Notes: generated by a model not told the origin, from the sequence alone. A stretch of 64,000 bases of DNA from Enoplolaimus lenunculus (GCA_030248215.1 JASANG010001871.1:124001-188000); one strand, 5' to 3'. Shown: positions 46,901 through 55,835, numbered from the stretch's first letter. Program-made: numbers and translations.

Positions 46901-49900
46901 CTTACGCTTAGGGTTAAGTTTAGGCTTTACGAATATGCCTATACTACTGTAACGGTCCTGTTCTATACATTGGCCTGTTTTGCAATTTATACGCAGTTAA
47001 ATATATGCACTACAGCATAAAAGACGCTTTAGGCTAAGGTGTTACAACCCTAAATCAATTTTATACTCCCTCATTCAGTGTTTTTGCTCAAATTTTAACT
47101 GAGTTAAATTTTAAGTATTTATATTGAAAGTGAGAATAACTTATAAAAACAAGACAAAAATTAAACTCTGTCGACCATAAACCTGCTTAGATTTTAGTGA
47201 TTCACGGACTCTGAATGGGAAAACCTATTAAAAGGACAACGTAGGATTCGATTAAGGAGGGGATCCATCGCCTCGATCTTAAAAAATTGATAGAAATGAA
47301 CTCAGATTTGGTTCTCAGAGGCACTTAGTATATAAATTTTGTTTCACTTACTGAACTGAAATCAGATCCGAAAGTTGACGAGTACCCGGAACTTGATGCG
47401 CACGAGAACGAAGGCTTGTCAGCGAACTGGTTCAAGTACATACTTGCAGCATCCATCAAATAAATCAAGTAAGCACTTTGGACCTGAAACAAATAAATCA
47501 ACTCTATAAAGGTCCGTCAACACAAGTTTTGGCGGATTTGATTTAGGCTCAGCCACACCTTAGTCCAACTCTTAAACACAAGTCAAACCCTCAATTTTTT
47601 GTTACGAGTCCGTACTAAAATTTCGTTTGGCTTGGCAACTATCCATCAGTAATGCCTGCTTGGCCAATGAGTATGACAGTGGCACTATACTTTTTGGCCA
47701 TTTTAACGGTTTGCATCCATTTCCAATCCCGTTCGGATGTGGATGACCCCGAACGAGAAGTGTAGCGCCTCATTTACAATTTCGCTATTGATAAATAACG
47801 GCGTATCTAAAAGTGTATTTCGTAAGGGCATAAATATCTAATCAACGATCAGAGAGTTTACATCGAGCGTGTTCGAATTTATTTAGAAGCCAGGCAAGCG
47901 TGCAGAAGTCTTTTTTAATTGTGTAGCTATTGACAATGAAAATGTTGGCTCATATATAGAACAATCCCGGAACAGTAGTATAAGTAGTATATATAAGCAT
48001 ATTTCCAAGCCTAATCCTAACCCTAAGCCTACGCCTAAGCGTAAGGATGAGCCTACTCCAAAGCCTATGACTAAGCAAAAACGCAAGTCCAAAGTTTGAA
48101 CTGTCTCTATTACAGCCCCGTCGGAAAACGATCCGGTCCTGTTCTATACATGGGTTAAATGTTTATATTTTTCAGCCCTAAAATTTGATTGGGTTGTTGT
48201 TGTTGTTGGTTCAAAATTGTTTACCAGGTGCATGTTCCGTTTTTGAGGTATATTTACTTCGGTTTTTCATTCAATTATAATAATTTACTTGCAAGGCTGG
48301 TTGCAATATTTAGAACAATACTTTAAAAACTACGCCCAGTCAAGTTGATGGCTGCATTGCAGAAACTCAACTTAAGTTGACCTTTGACTTAAAGTCGATT
48401 TTTGTCTCTCAGTCCGAAAACAGGCTTAAATTTAAAAAGCGAAAATTTCTACGAATTTGAATTTCACAGTCTAGTAATACTGTAATCGGACAGCATGATC
48501 AGCATCTGAAAGCACAATAACTGTGTCGGTTTCAGTATAGATCAGTCTGGCAGACAGGAATCTTAATTGAAAACCTCGAATGTTGAAGTCAAAGTTACAA
48601 AATTTAAGTAAAAATTCGACTGAAATCAAAATTAAACTTAAGTCATATTTCTCCAACTGGGCCAATGAATATCAAATATCTTTTTGATATGCATAAAACA
48701 CCAAAAAATCATACTTCATTTTGCATGTAAATTGTGCCAGAATCGTCATTTTCGCTAAAAAGCCATGATTTCGCTGAGTCGATGCGTTGATTTGCGATTA
48801 CTTGCGGTTCCGGTCGAACCCAGTACAGGTCGACATTTTCACACGCGTCACACGTAAACGGTTCAACATCCTATAAACACCGTATACGTACAGGCAAAAT
48901 ACGTGAGCTCAATTGAAGCACAGTGTAATTGGTCTATTCATTAAAAAGCATAACTTTATATCCGATTCCGGTAAAAATCGATATCCGTTTCCGTTTCCGT
49001 ACTGCAATCAGTCAGTCACCTCAAACTTTGGAATGTTTATCTTATGAATAATAATACATTCACTTCAACAGTTTACGGTGTGCAAATAGTCAAATATCGC
49101 GTTCTAGAGAGGCCGTCTTAAAGCATTTTGTGTGTCAAATCATTCATATTTTAAAAATTTAACATTCTGCACATTCCATTGAAAATAAACTAAATTAGCG
49201 AGCGCAGTGTCTGATGATGATTGTCAGACAACTTCGTAAGTGAGACATAAATAATAGACATAGCTAATGACTTACCGTCGATACAAAAAGCCATTTAAAT
49301 TCTTTATTCTTAATTGCGTCGTTGAACTGAAATTCAAATTAAGTCGCAGGATATGTAGAATACCGCATAGTCATGTAAACTTTGCTTTAAACACAGTGTT
49401 AACCGTTTTGGTCGATGTATGGAACCGAGCTATAACTGTAGTATAAGTATACTTTTACTCTATTGCAGTCTCGGAACAAACGTTCTGCCCCGTATCTTTA
49501 CATTGGCCACTGTTTTAAAAGTTGAGTCTTGTTTACTACACAGAGCTGTTCTCTGATCATATAGTTGAATAATTTTGATTATAAATACAATTCTTTGATT
49601 AAAACTGAAACCCGTATTCTTAAATGTGTGTCGCATCTATTACCAGTTGGTGTTAGGCCTGGTATCCTTCGAATCAGAGAAAAGTGAGGTTTGAAGTTCA
49701 CCTCATTTATTGCTTTCGATATTCTCTGCTTTTGTGCAGATTTTGAGTTTTGCAAATGCAGTATTTGTTAGCTTGAAAACCTATTAGTAACTGGTGATAG
49801 GTGCTGTATGCATTTGAGAATATGAGCCAAGGTTTGAAAAAAGTTATTGTTGCCTTAGGCGTACCGACAATATTTCTTCTCGCCTGCGCAGTATATGTAA

Positions 49901-52900
49901 ATTAGTTGAAACAGAAGCTGCTGGTGTAAGATTGCATGACAATAACTAACTTGTCTTTGTTGTACAATCAAAATGAACAAGTAAATGACGATTTTGAAAC
50001 TTTTTGGCTTTTGACAGCTTTTTTGAAGCAAATCAGAGCTGTTCATTAAATGGCACTTGGATTAATTTTTGAATGCCACAAGAACGTAACATTTATTGGT
50101 GAAAGTATTGACGGTCCATTTATTTAATTTTCTGCAGATAATTTAGTGGCTTAAACTTGTGAACCCCCTATGAAATAAACCCAGTGGCGGATTCATTTAT
50201 TTCTGAAGACTGGGAGCGCTCATGATCGAAGCTAGCTAGAAGCTAAACGTCATTTATGAGCTAAACTTTAATACAAATTATTGGTTTTAGTTTCTGCTGG
50301 AGGGGTTAAGCCGGAGTGTCCCCGGTTTGAATGTGCCGGGGAATCAACTACGGGCCCGTAGCCAAGAGCGGACCAGGGGAGTTCAGCCCTCCTTGCAAAA
50401 ATTTTGGCTCCCCTAGAAAATTTTCAGCCTTGCTTGTAATTTGTTGAAAACTCTTGAATGCCCCAACGGCTCCGTAACCAACGGGGTGGAGCAGGGAGCG
50501 CTCCGCCCCCTTCTTGAAAAATTTTGGCCCCCTAGACAAGTTTCAACCATGCTTGTAATTTATCGAAAATTCTTGAATGCCCCTCCTGAAAATTTTTTTA
50601 GATCTCCTAGCAAGGTGGGCTGGCTACAAGCTTGATCATACTATCTGAAAATTTTACCAATCTCGTCGCATCTTCAGCGTTTCGGGTTGACGCCAAAATC
50701 AAAACGTTTGTTGCTCCAGTTGCTTTAATCACAGACACTGATGAGGTAGCCGCAGATGCGGTTGTTGGTAACGGAAATTTGCCCGCAAAAGTCAGCCCAG
50801 CTGCGTTCAAGATGTCATCCAAACTGTCGTCGTTAACTGAAACAAATGCCCCACAATCTCACGATTTCCTTGAAAGCAAACTGAGGTTAGTGTCAGGCTC
50901 GAAGCCAAATCACATTGCTAGGGGGATATAAAATGTTTGAGGAGGTGAATTAAAGTATTTTCGATGTCTTACAAGCAAGGTTGAAAATTTTCTACAGTCC
51001 GAAATACTTCCAGGGAGGGGGCTGAGTTACTCTGGGCCCCTTCATGCTACGGGCCTGGTTAGGATGCAACCGAAAACTTTTATTCTGCAAACCTATACCA
51101 CTGCGGAAACCGTCCTTTAATATATGCTGCGTATTGCAGTGACTCGAATAAAAGGAGGCGGGTATTAAAAGATGGGTCTCCATTTTGAGTCCAAATCAAT
51201 AGGAGTCTGTATCCATAATAAGAATGTGCAAACGAATAGGGTCCCTAATCTCTAATTAGAGCACATAAATGTCAATTCTCAAATATTGCAGTGCATGAAT
51301 GATTCCGGGACAAGTAAAGTTGAGTTCGAAACTTTAAAACATACTTTAAAAGTACACATATATCATTATATCCGAAGTTTTCTCCGCTCAGAGAGGGCGA
51401 ACGCAGTCTCATAAAAAATGGCATCCCTGGTTCCACCTACTCTTCAGTCACTTTCTTCTTTTATAAAATATCAATTCACTTTTTAAATGCCAAAGATAGT
51501 GGAACAATTCAAGAGTAAAACTATTAAAATTTCTTGTTATTACAGCAGGGCATAGGATGGGGTGGGTTGAAAGCGAAGATGGGTAAAAAATGACTCGACT
51601 ATTAACATTTGTTTTATCAATGCCTCAAATTGATCTTTTTTAAACCAACGAAAACAAAACGCCAAATTGACAACAAGTGTTCACTGAAAGTTTTCCATTA
51701 TTTTAACTGCAGCGTTAATTGCAACAGAAAAAATTACTCACTGAATTGTACCGAGTCATACAGAGCGACAAACGATCCGCTAAACCCCAACGAAGTGAAC
51801 AGAGGATTCAAAATGCTCAACAAAACAGCTTCGGTCGACATAAAATTCAAATACTGACTTGAACCAGAACCTGAAATCGGTGACAGATGCAAGAAAGTTT
51901 TTTATGATAATTAAACCAGTTCGGTAACCAGCTAAAATATTGCTAGGGTGGCTTAAAATTTTTCACAGAAGGGGCATACAGAGGTTTTTAATGACTTTAC
52001 CGGCAAGGTTGAAAATTTTTCACAAGGGACAAAATGTTTTCAGGGGAGCTGAGCTGAATGCCACCACACTCGAGCTACGGGCCTGATTTAAACTGAACGG
52101 TAAGGGTCGCTGAGAACAAGGAGGTGTTAGCACTTTATCTAATTTAGTCGTAGTTACGACCTTGCTAAACGAGTAAAATGAAACATATATTTTACACAAA
52201 TTTTCCTTAAATACAAAATTACAGATCGCTGAAGTTTTACTGGAATACATCAACAGGCGTTCAAATTGTCGTATTTGATCAAAACCCAGTTTTACTCCAG
52301 ACTCGAAGCAGGTAATCAAATGAAAGTATTAAAACAACTGGATCGAATAAAAATCAAGAAAGGTCAGTGACAGAACCTCGGTTACACAAATGAGAAACTT
52401 ATCTGCACTATTAAAGCTGGAACGTTCCACATACGTATTTTGCGCACCGTTTCAACGTAGAACAGATTACATCAGCTTTGTTTTTGTCAACTTACGTATT
52501 TACGTTAATTTACACATTTAGTTTGTAGAAGCGTACATTCAGCTACACACGCGTTTTCGCATATTGGCATTGCAAATCTGGCAACGATTTTAACAAACTT
52601 CTTATGATAGGTTCGGAAAAATTAATAGATACTTAGTATTTGCCGAAAACTTAAACCATAAAATTGTAATAGGGCTCGCATCTAGGAAAACTGTAGAATA
52701 GTATTTTATATTGTTCAGCCCGTTTAGGGGACATGCAAATATTTGAGGGCCACACCCTCTTTTTTCCGCCTTTTTCAGTGCGGGTGACGATTCTTATGGG
52801 ATGACCATACCTGAAACCGCATATGTGAATGGTTGAAATAAACGTTGAATCACTGGGAGTTTTGTAGAGTCCGACATGTCACGCACTCCTTGTTGAACGC

Positions 52901-55766
52901 TGACGTTGTTTGCAAGGCTGATTACGAATTTCACTTCAGTTGCGAGACTGCAAGCTGAAATATTTGAATGATTTTTGTTGAAATGTTCAACTACGTTGGG
53001 GGTCCTGAAATTATCTCAAATTTATGCGTTACGCCCAAGTACCAAAGTATATAAATATCTTGTTCGGCGTTTCTCATATTACTGTTTGCCATTATGAACG
53101 GTTTTTTGAGCATAAGCAGGGGCGGATCCAGAAATTTCTGACGGGTGGCAAGCTAAAACTGTTTTTTGTAAAAAATTTTTTGAGAGGAGATAATGGTAAT
53201 GTAGGGACCATAACATCGTTTTATCACGGAAAAATTTCTGATTTGAGGAGCGTTTGTTCCCGTTCCTTCTTGATTCGCTGGTCAGGATAAGCAGAGTTGA
53301 AGCAGGCACCCCCTATAACCCCCATTTGGGGGCCAACACCTAAAGGGGTCCCTACCCTAACCGAATGAAGCAAAAACCGCGGAAGTTCTGAAATACGTCA
53401 GGCTTCTGGCTCGCTTCGCACGCGAGCTTGACACTATCCTAAACCACCAGGCTGCTAAATGTCAACAACTTTTCTCGTTCACTACACTCGCTGGCCTACA
53501 ATTTTACTCTTAAGATAACATCACTCTCTTGAAATGAAATAACAAAGAAGGTAATGAAAGAAATTGAGGGGTGTGCGGTCTCCCCTGGTGATTCATTTTA
53601 AAGATGGCTTCACTTTTCAGATCAATCATTTTGCAACTTTCGTGTTAAACTGTTTATGGAAGGGAGACCCCACAGCTATCAAAGGCGAGTGTGAGCTTGG
53701 TCTACATTAGATCAAATATGGTTAAATTCTGTAGCCACATCTACGTTGGTGACCGTCACCCTGAAATTTGGGGGACCCACATGAAGTTTGGAGAGCCCAC
53801 CCCTGTCTGCTTTGGCACAGAATATAAGGTCAAATAAATAGCTGCAATAAGTCTCTGAGTTTTAGCAAGCTTAACGATAAACCTATGCGAGGTATAAATT
53901 GGCAGATTCACGGGAGTAAAGAGTACGAACCAAGGCACAAAATGCAGCCTAGATTCTAAGTCTACTCGTTTACAAGCCCACCATACTGTATTGACTCGAA
54001 TAAGAGGGGGGTAATAAGAGGGGGTCCCCATTTTGGGTCCAAATTAATAGGAGTCCGTATCCCTAATAAGAGTCCGTAAGCGGATAGAGTCCCTAAACCC
54101 TAACTAGAGTCCATAAATGTCAATTAACCCTAATTGTAGCACATAAATGACTCCAGGACCAAATAATTTGAGTTCGAAACTTTAAAGCCTACTTAAATTT
54201 TGAAAGTACATTCCTAAGTATAACCTTTTATTATCGCTCAAACTATTGAAACGAGACAAATATACGTTTAATTCAACGGATAGTTGCAGTGCCGGATATA
54301 CATCAGTAACGAAGGGCGGCGGAGCGTGGGTTAAAAATAAATAACAGTCCGTAACCGAATAACAAGAGGGGTACCCTCTGGAGAGGCCAAATAAATATCA
54401 GTCCCCCACTCATATTTGGGTCAATACAGTAAGCTGAGACTGCACTAAAAGTAACATGGGTCCCCAAGCATATGGCCCCAACTGGAATCGAAATCGTAAT
54501 TTTAGCTCATACCTTGAATTTTAGCGTTCAGCGCGTCAGCGGCGTTAATTTCAAGCATTTCGATATGCCAGTCAGGATTTACAAATTCGACTGTATTTCG
54601 AAAAAAATCAGTCAACGCTTGCGAACTTGTAGTTGAATCCGTAATAACACCTGAAAATAATAAAAAATGACCAAATTTTCAAAAAAATTGCTGTTACTAC
54701 TTTAATCAACGTAAATGATCGGAAGGCAAGCGTAAGAATAGCCAGAATTTCATTTCTACAGGTTACAATTTGTATTAACGCCTATAACGACCTTTTCGAG
54801 CCAGCAAAAAAGCAACAGAGAAAATTACTAATTGGAGATATCAGACATTGGCTAAGTTTCTGAAACCGTAGTTAAGTTTAGTGCCTATTTGTTAAACATA
54901 TACTTAACCAATTTTCAACTTTCAAAAACGAAAAGTACATAAGTGACTGAAGATATATAACTTGTTATAAGCTACCAGTTTCATAACACTATCCTCGATC
55001 CAATTAAGATTGTTCATGCGAGATATCTTTTTCATATAAAGTACAATAATGTGTTCCTTCATGTTGCGTTATCAAAAAATCACAATTTGCTGTTTTTGTT
55101 CGAAACGTTTAGTATTTTCTTAAATCGGTGCCTTAAGTGAAACGTAAGTAAAACTTAAGTATGATTTGAAATATCTAACCAATAAAGTCTATATATTTAA
55201 ATACTTTTGCGATATATTCGAGTAATTTTTGATGTATATGAACCATTTAATCCAAATTATATAAGCCCCTGTTGTTGAAATTAGGTCCAAAATGTTTGGC
55301 TTGAACAGTTTACGAAAAGAGTATATCTTTTGGTAATTTTAATGTCGTCCAGCGCCGTCCATTACCGTATGGCATCGTGCTTAAATTGTCGCACTGTCAC
55401 GATGAAAGACCGCAGGGCGAACTCAAATTTTAAATATAATTTTTTGCTTTCGGCGTCGTCAGGCATCATGTAACAAGTACAGTACGTCTTTATAGTGGCT
55501 CTATGCTTCTCGCATGACGCCCTTCGGCGCCGGAAGTCGTAAAGTGTTTGGTAACAAATTTGCCGGACAGCGCCGGATGACGCTTTAGGCCGGCGTTGCG
55601 CGGCATTAGGCGACCCTGGGTGGCATTAAAATAGTTGAAATGCTTAGCGCCATTTTTAGTCTCTTTTGGTTTTGTTCAACAACTTACCAACTTTAACTTC
55701 TGCTTCGAGAAGTACTGGCGCTGTCAAAGCGAACGCAGCGATACAGAAAAGGATTGATACCTTCAT
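27843..55766 (-). CDS. Ir25a-like: IR25a/GLR-7-type ionotropic glutamate-receptor family subunit, complete 18-exon gene
   Basis: Exons in transcript order: 55688-55766, 54513-54650, 52811-52954, 51742-51870, 50658-50836, 49276-49326, 48715-48870, 47352-47483, 46519-46638, 45537-45647, 44691-44948, 43628-43970, 41439-41552, 40539-40674, 39501-39700, 38898-39030, 37627-37754 and 27843-28024. Every junction is phase-consistent; the sum is 2733 nt, 910 residues, near the usual length for the family. Seen: signal peptide ([16 protein letters not shown]), amino-terminal domain to about 410, S1 with AERENFVDF (binding Arg about 514), M1, pore loop ending SLTPQG, M3 [10 protein letters not shown]2 with Thr near 681 and Asp near 765 (YLSDAT), and M4. 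Runs such as [19 protein letters not shown] and [13 protein letters not shown] are typical of IR25a, the widely shared co-receptor of sensory ionotropic receptors. The last intron (28025-37626) encloses the collagen gene on the other strand. Donors GTAAAA (exon 5) and GTCAGT (exon 15) are less usual. Confidence 0.92.
28134..28151 (-). repeat. Single end of the TTAGGATTGCGCTATACT family
   Basis: AGTATAGCGCAATCCTA follows a GC-rich block (GCAGCACGCGGCAGCGTCTG). This is one terminus of the family that flanks the minisatellite at 32361-33434. Confidence 0.5.
28211..28436 (+). repeat. TEL-B element, complete (226 bp)
   Basis: GGCCCATGTTACTTTAAGGA left, GCCCCTTAAAGTAACATTGG right, with four runs of CTTAGGCTTAGG. 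It lies 187 bp upstream of the M4 exon acceptor, in the last receptor intron. Confidence 0.85.
28893..28985. repeat. (TTA)n microsatellite
   Basis: About 30 tandem TTA triplets with two interruptions. In one frame this makes a spurious poly-Asn open frame on the minus strand. Confidence 0.97.
29045..30255. other. Intronic stretch without recognised features
   Basis: AT-rich sequence of the last IR25a-type intron. The short open frames here have no splice support. Confidence 0.4.
30256..30451 (+). repeat. TEL-A element, complete
   Basis: GGCCCATGTATGGAACCGGG left, GGCCCTGTTCTATACATGGG right. Interior: GCTTAGGCTTAGGCTTAGG, then a second cluster. The element is 196 bp. Confidence 0.85.
31012..31232 (-). 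repeat. TEL-A element, complete, opposite orientation
   Basis: GGCCCATGTATAGAACGGGG left, GGCCCTGTTATATACATGGG right, CCTAAGCCTAAGCCTAA inside. Less than 600 bp from the copy at 30256, in inverse orientation. Confidence 0.85.
31740..31860. repeat. Dispersed repeat shared with 22630-22760
   Basis: AGGACAATTAGTAATTGGCC and GCAGATCGGCCAATGACATA match the earlier copy with a few changes. Confidence 0.45.
32013..32192 (+). CDS. Collagen exon 1: N-terminal cuticle-collagen domain
   Basis: ATG at 32013 starts 60 codons ending ICK before a GTGAGT donor. An in-frame TTG lies five codons upstream, but ATG is the sensible start. Hydrophobic core about residues 20-44, preceded by the QQRR basic motif common to the family. 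Confidence 0.85.
32013..36873 (+). CDS. Nematode cuticle collagen with long Pro/Tyr/Gln-rich insert; three exons, nested in the receptor gene
   Basis: Exons 32013-32192, 34709-35936 and 36287-36873 (TAG) join in phase to give 664 residues. Exon 1 is the cuticle-collagen N-terminal domain: [20 protein letters not shown], a membrane or signal-anchor segment at about residues 20-44. Exon 2 is 409 codons without Gly-X-Y, rich in Pro, Tyr, Gln and Arg. It has KR (HDKRS) and RRR (SGRRRHP) sites that could serve subtilisin-like processing. Exon 3 opens with a CCC cluster and carries Gly-X-Y blocks interrupted by [13 protein letters not shown], then a Cys-containing end ([14 protein letters not shown]). 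Cysteines around the helix fit disulfide-linked trimers. It would be secreted by the hypodermis into the cuticle. Typical cuticle collagens are about 300 residues, so the insert is unusual. The first intron is 2.5 kb and carries a minisatellite. An extra small exon there cannot be excluded. Confidence 0.88.
32361..33434 (+). repeat. Inverted-end element expanded by a GC-rich minisatellite
   Basis: Left end TAAAGGACTGCACTATACTT, right end AGTATAACGCAACCTTA. Complemented, the right end resembles the left and matches the ends of 41626-41708. Almost everything between is the tandem array at 32395-33320. Confidence 0.6.
32395..33320 (+). repeat. Minisatellite: about 30 units of 31 bp in 61-62 bp dimers
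   Basis: Two 31-bp submonomers alternate: one holds CTTCAGCGTGCATCATCC, the other CGTTACAATGCGCCACCC, each followed by GTACGGCGCC. Some dimers lack one C (61 bp). The unit length is not a multiple of three and no stops occur, so all three forward frames are open for 250-310 codons. This is not coding evidence. It is GC-rich in an AT-rich intron. Confidence 0.95.
33711..33878 (+). repeat. TEL-A element, diverged
   Basis: GGCCCATGTTTCACGGGAC left, CTCTTCTATACATTGGCC right, AGGCTTAGGTATAAGCTC inside. In collagen intron 1. Confidence 0.75.
33879..34708. other. Remainder of collagen intron 1
   Basis: AT-rich. A 73-codon ATG frame at 34321-34542 has splice-like signals inside but cannot be joined in phase to exons 1 and 2, so I left it out. 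Confidence 0.4.
34709..35936 (+). CDS. Collagen exon 2: Pro/Tyr/Gln-rich non-helical region
   Basis: Acceptor GAGGTTTTTAG, donor GTAAGT after ATGCCGT. It encodes [42 protein letters not shown] and similar. Tyr-rich repeats like these could take part in tyrosine cross-linking in cuticle, which is inference. Codon use is consistent with exon 3. Confidence 0.85.
36287..36873 (+). CDS. Collagen exon 3: Gly-X-Y triple helix
   Basis: Acceptor GATATTTTAG. Joining T|GT gives [15 protein letters not shown]. About 58 Gly-X-Y triplets in two main blocks, with Gly-rich Asp/Lys triplets near the end. Confidence 0.95.
36893..36898 (+). other. Polyadenylation signal of the collagen gene
   Basis: AATAAA 20 bp after the stop; a second at 36934-36939. 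Confidence 0.65.
37794..38145. repeat. Foldback element, TGGCTGGGTTTC ends
   Basis: TGGCTGGGTTTCTAAAACTT left, AAGGTTTTGGAAACCCAGCC right. The interior is rich in TACTTAAG and AAGTAATTACTTAA words in both senses. It starts 40 bp upstream of exon 17 of the receptor gene (higher coordinate side). A weak relative is near 54846. Confidence 0.8.
38146..38897. other. Receptor intron, nothing recognised
   Basis: A plus-strand frame at 38379-38591 has no splice or family support. Confidence 0.4.
39715..39968. repeat. GAGTTGA foldback element
   Basis: ACACTGTAAATTCCAGTGAG left, CACTAAAATTTACAGTGT right. The interior is made of GAGTTGA and TCAACTC words in alternating sense. It ends 14 bp from the acceptor of receptor exon 15. 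Confidence 0.85.
40048..40247 (+). repeat. TEL-A element
   Basis: GGCCCATGCGTCCATGTAAA left, CATGTTCCTTACATTGGCC right; CTTGGCTTAGGCTTAGGCTT inside. Confidence 0.75.
40438..40515 (-). repeat. REP-GTAGCC fragment (right half)
   Basis: ATGCTCCTCCTAAAAAATTT then CCCCTAGCAAGGTGAGCTGG. It ends 24 bp before receptor exon 14. Confidence 0.6.
40748..40991. repeat. GAGTTGA foldback element, second copy
   Basis: ACACTGTAAATTTCTGTGAG left, CATTAGAATTTACAGTGTA right; the interior again is GAGTTGA/TCAACTC words. It flanks receptor exon 14. Confidence 0.85.
41200..41355 (-). repeat. Degenerate TTAGGC-core repeat
   Basis: AAGCCTAAGC-like and GGCTTAGG words in both orientations; inverted ends not recognised. 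Confidence 0.4.
41439..41552 (-). CDS. Ir25a-like: Exon 13 of the IR25a-type gene: M3 gate
   Basis: Encodes [20 protein letters not shown] and then [15 protein letters not shown], the best conserved part of the family. Junction phases 1 and 1 fit exons 12 and 14. Confidence 0.97.
41626..41708. repeat. 83-bp element with 18-bp inverted ends and GC-rich core
   Basis: TTAGGGTTGTGCTATACT left; the right end complemented is TTAGGGTTGTGCTACACT (17 of 18 match). The core CTGCGCGCCGTCGGACGCC resembles the minisatellite composition at 32395-33320, so this looks like an unexpanded relative. Confidence 0.8.
42240..42358 (-). repeat. CCCGCGGGT-family fragment
   Basis: GGTTACCCGCGGGTGCCGTG then CAGCTCTG, the inverse of the end seen at 45851. 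Confidence 0.55.
42497..42635 (-). repeat. REP-GTAGCC copy
   Basis: GACCCGTAGCCAGAGTTCGG, AAAATTTTCAACCTCACTTG, TATGCCACTG. Confidence 0.55.
43163..43519. repeat. Foldback element with TACTCTCTAAAAGCTTAA ends
   Basis: TACTCTCTAAAAGCTTAAAC left, AAGTTTAAGTTTTTAGAGAG then TA right. The interior is rich in TTAGTTTAAG and CTTAAACTAA words. It stops 108 bp from receptor exon 12. A partial relative is near 1537-1640. Confidence 0.8.
43628..43970 (-). CDS. Ir25a-like: Exon 12 of the IR25a-type gene: end of S1, M1, pore loop
   Basis: 114 codons: [18 protein letters not shown] with the ligand-binding Arg, [16 protein letters not shown]1 [18 protein letters not shown], the linker [19 protein letters not shown], and the pore loop [12 protein letters not shown]. 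Acceptor ACATGTTTTAG, donor GTAAAT. Confidence 0.96.
44035..44191 (+). repeat. REP-GTAGCC element
   Basis: GGCCCGAAGCCAGCTCAACT start, TCAGGAGGGGCAGTCAAGGG, and CCCCTTGGCTAACGAGCCC end. Confidence 0.7.
44342..44507 (+). repeat. REP-GTAGCC element
   Basis: AACCCGTAGCCAACTCACCT start, GGAGGGGCATTCAACGG, AATTCGCTACGGACCC end. A further fragment adjoins at about 44508-44600. Confidence 0.7.
44691..44948 (-). CDS. Ir25a-like: Exon 11 of the IR25a-type gene: ligand-binding lobe S1
   Basis: 86 codons, phase 0 both sides: [10 protein letters not shown], then [20 protein letters not shown], then [13 protein letters not shown]. The GYCIDLLE and EWNGMI motifs are standard for the S1 lobe. Confidence 0.95.
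44959..45115 (+). repeat. TEL-A element lacking its right end
   Basis: GGGCTCATGTAAAGATCAGG left, GCTTAGACTTAGGCTTAGGC inside, then truncated. Confidence 0.65.
45851..45990 (+). repeat. CCCGCGGGT-family fragment
   Basis: CAGAGTTGCACGTTACCCGC, AACCCGCGGGTAAAGAG, CTTTACCCGCGTG. Confidence 0.55.
46791..46974 (+). repeat. TEL-A element
   Basis: AAAGATCAGGAGCGGGACGT near the left, ATTGCTTAGGCTTAGGTATA inside, GGTCCTGTTCTATACATTGG right. Confidence 0.7.
47947..48154 (-). repeat. TEL-A element
   Basis: GGCTCATATATAGAACAATC left, CAGTAGTATAAGTAGTATA, CCTAACCCTAAGCCTACGCC inside, GGTCCTGTTCTATACATGGG right. Confidence 0.75.
49410..49508 (-). repeat. TEL-A element without TTAGGC core (99 bp)
   Basis: GGTCGATGTATGGAACCGAG left, AACTGTAGTATAAGTATA directly joined to TACTCTATTGCAGTCTCGG, then CTTTACATTGGCC. 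Both subterminal regions are present and the hexamer tract is gone. Confidence 0.75.
50352..50633 (-). repeat. Two REP-GTAGCC copies head to tail, the first truncated
   Basis: GGGCCCGTAGCCAAGAGCGG at 50352 and GGCTCCGTAACCAACGGGG near 50467. Both run through TTTTCAGCC/TTTCAACC and GAATGCCCC; the second ends GGTGGGCTGGCTACAAGC. The end is 25 bp from receptor exon 5. Confidence 0.75.
50898..51056 (+). repeat. REP-GTAGCC element
   Basis: GGCTCGAAGCCAAATCACAT start, CAAGCAAGGTTGAAAATTTT, CATGCTACGGGCC end. Confidence 0.7.
51134..51358 (+). repeat. REP-GACCCG element, left half only
   Basis: GCAGTGACTCGAATAAAAGG then blocks matching the left half of complete copies (CATTTTGAGTCCAAATCAAT, ATTAGAGCACATAAATGTCA). 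It is truncated. Confidence 0.7.
51916..52083 (+). repeat. REP-GTAGCC element
   Basis: AGTTCGGTAACCAGCTAAAA start, GGCAAGGTTGAAAATTTTTC, CTCGAGCTACGGGCC end. Confidence 0.65.
53127..53290 (+). repeat. REP-GATCC element
   Basis: GGCGGATCCAGAAATTTCTG left; TTATCACGGAAAAATTTCTG inside. Confidence 0.6.
53291..53983. other. Receptor intron, nothing recognised
   Basis: No supported exon or element. A CCCCATTTGGGG palindrome occurs at about 53320. Confidence 0.35.
53984..54431 (+). repeat. REP-GACCCG element, complete (448 bp)
   Basis: TACTGTATTGACTCGAATAA left, CATATTTGGGTCAATACAGT right. The interior is nearly identical to 17307-17758. It lies 81 bp from receptor exon 2. Confidence 0.88.
55340..55650. 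repeat. GC-rich block related to the minisatellite
   Basis: GTCCAGCGCCGTCCATTACC and CCGGACAGCGCCGGATGACG resemble the 31-bp minisatellite words but are not in a regular array. In receptor intron 1. Confidence 0.45.
55688..55766 (-). CDS. Ir25a-like: Exon 1 of the IR25a-type gene: start codon and signal peptide
   Basis: ATG (55764-55766) opens [20 protein letters not shown], a classic signal sequence, then EAEVKV and a GTAAGT donor. The phase joins exon 2 as KVGVITDS. No in-frame ATG upstream was needed. Confidence 0.85.
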
Positions 55767-55835
55767 TGTTTTTTGGCAAATATCGTTTTATTTATGGAAT
55801 ATAGTCCATTCGTTTCTAAAAGAACTATAAAACCT

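Noticed and set aside
52020-52319. Minus-strand 99-codon frame as a receptor exon
   Set aside because: Exons 3 and 4 already join in phase without it, and it overlaps a REP-GTAGCC copy.
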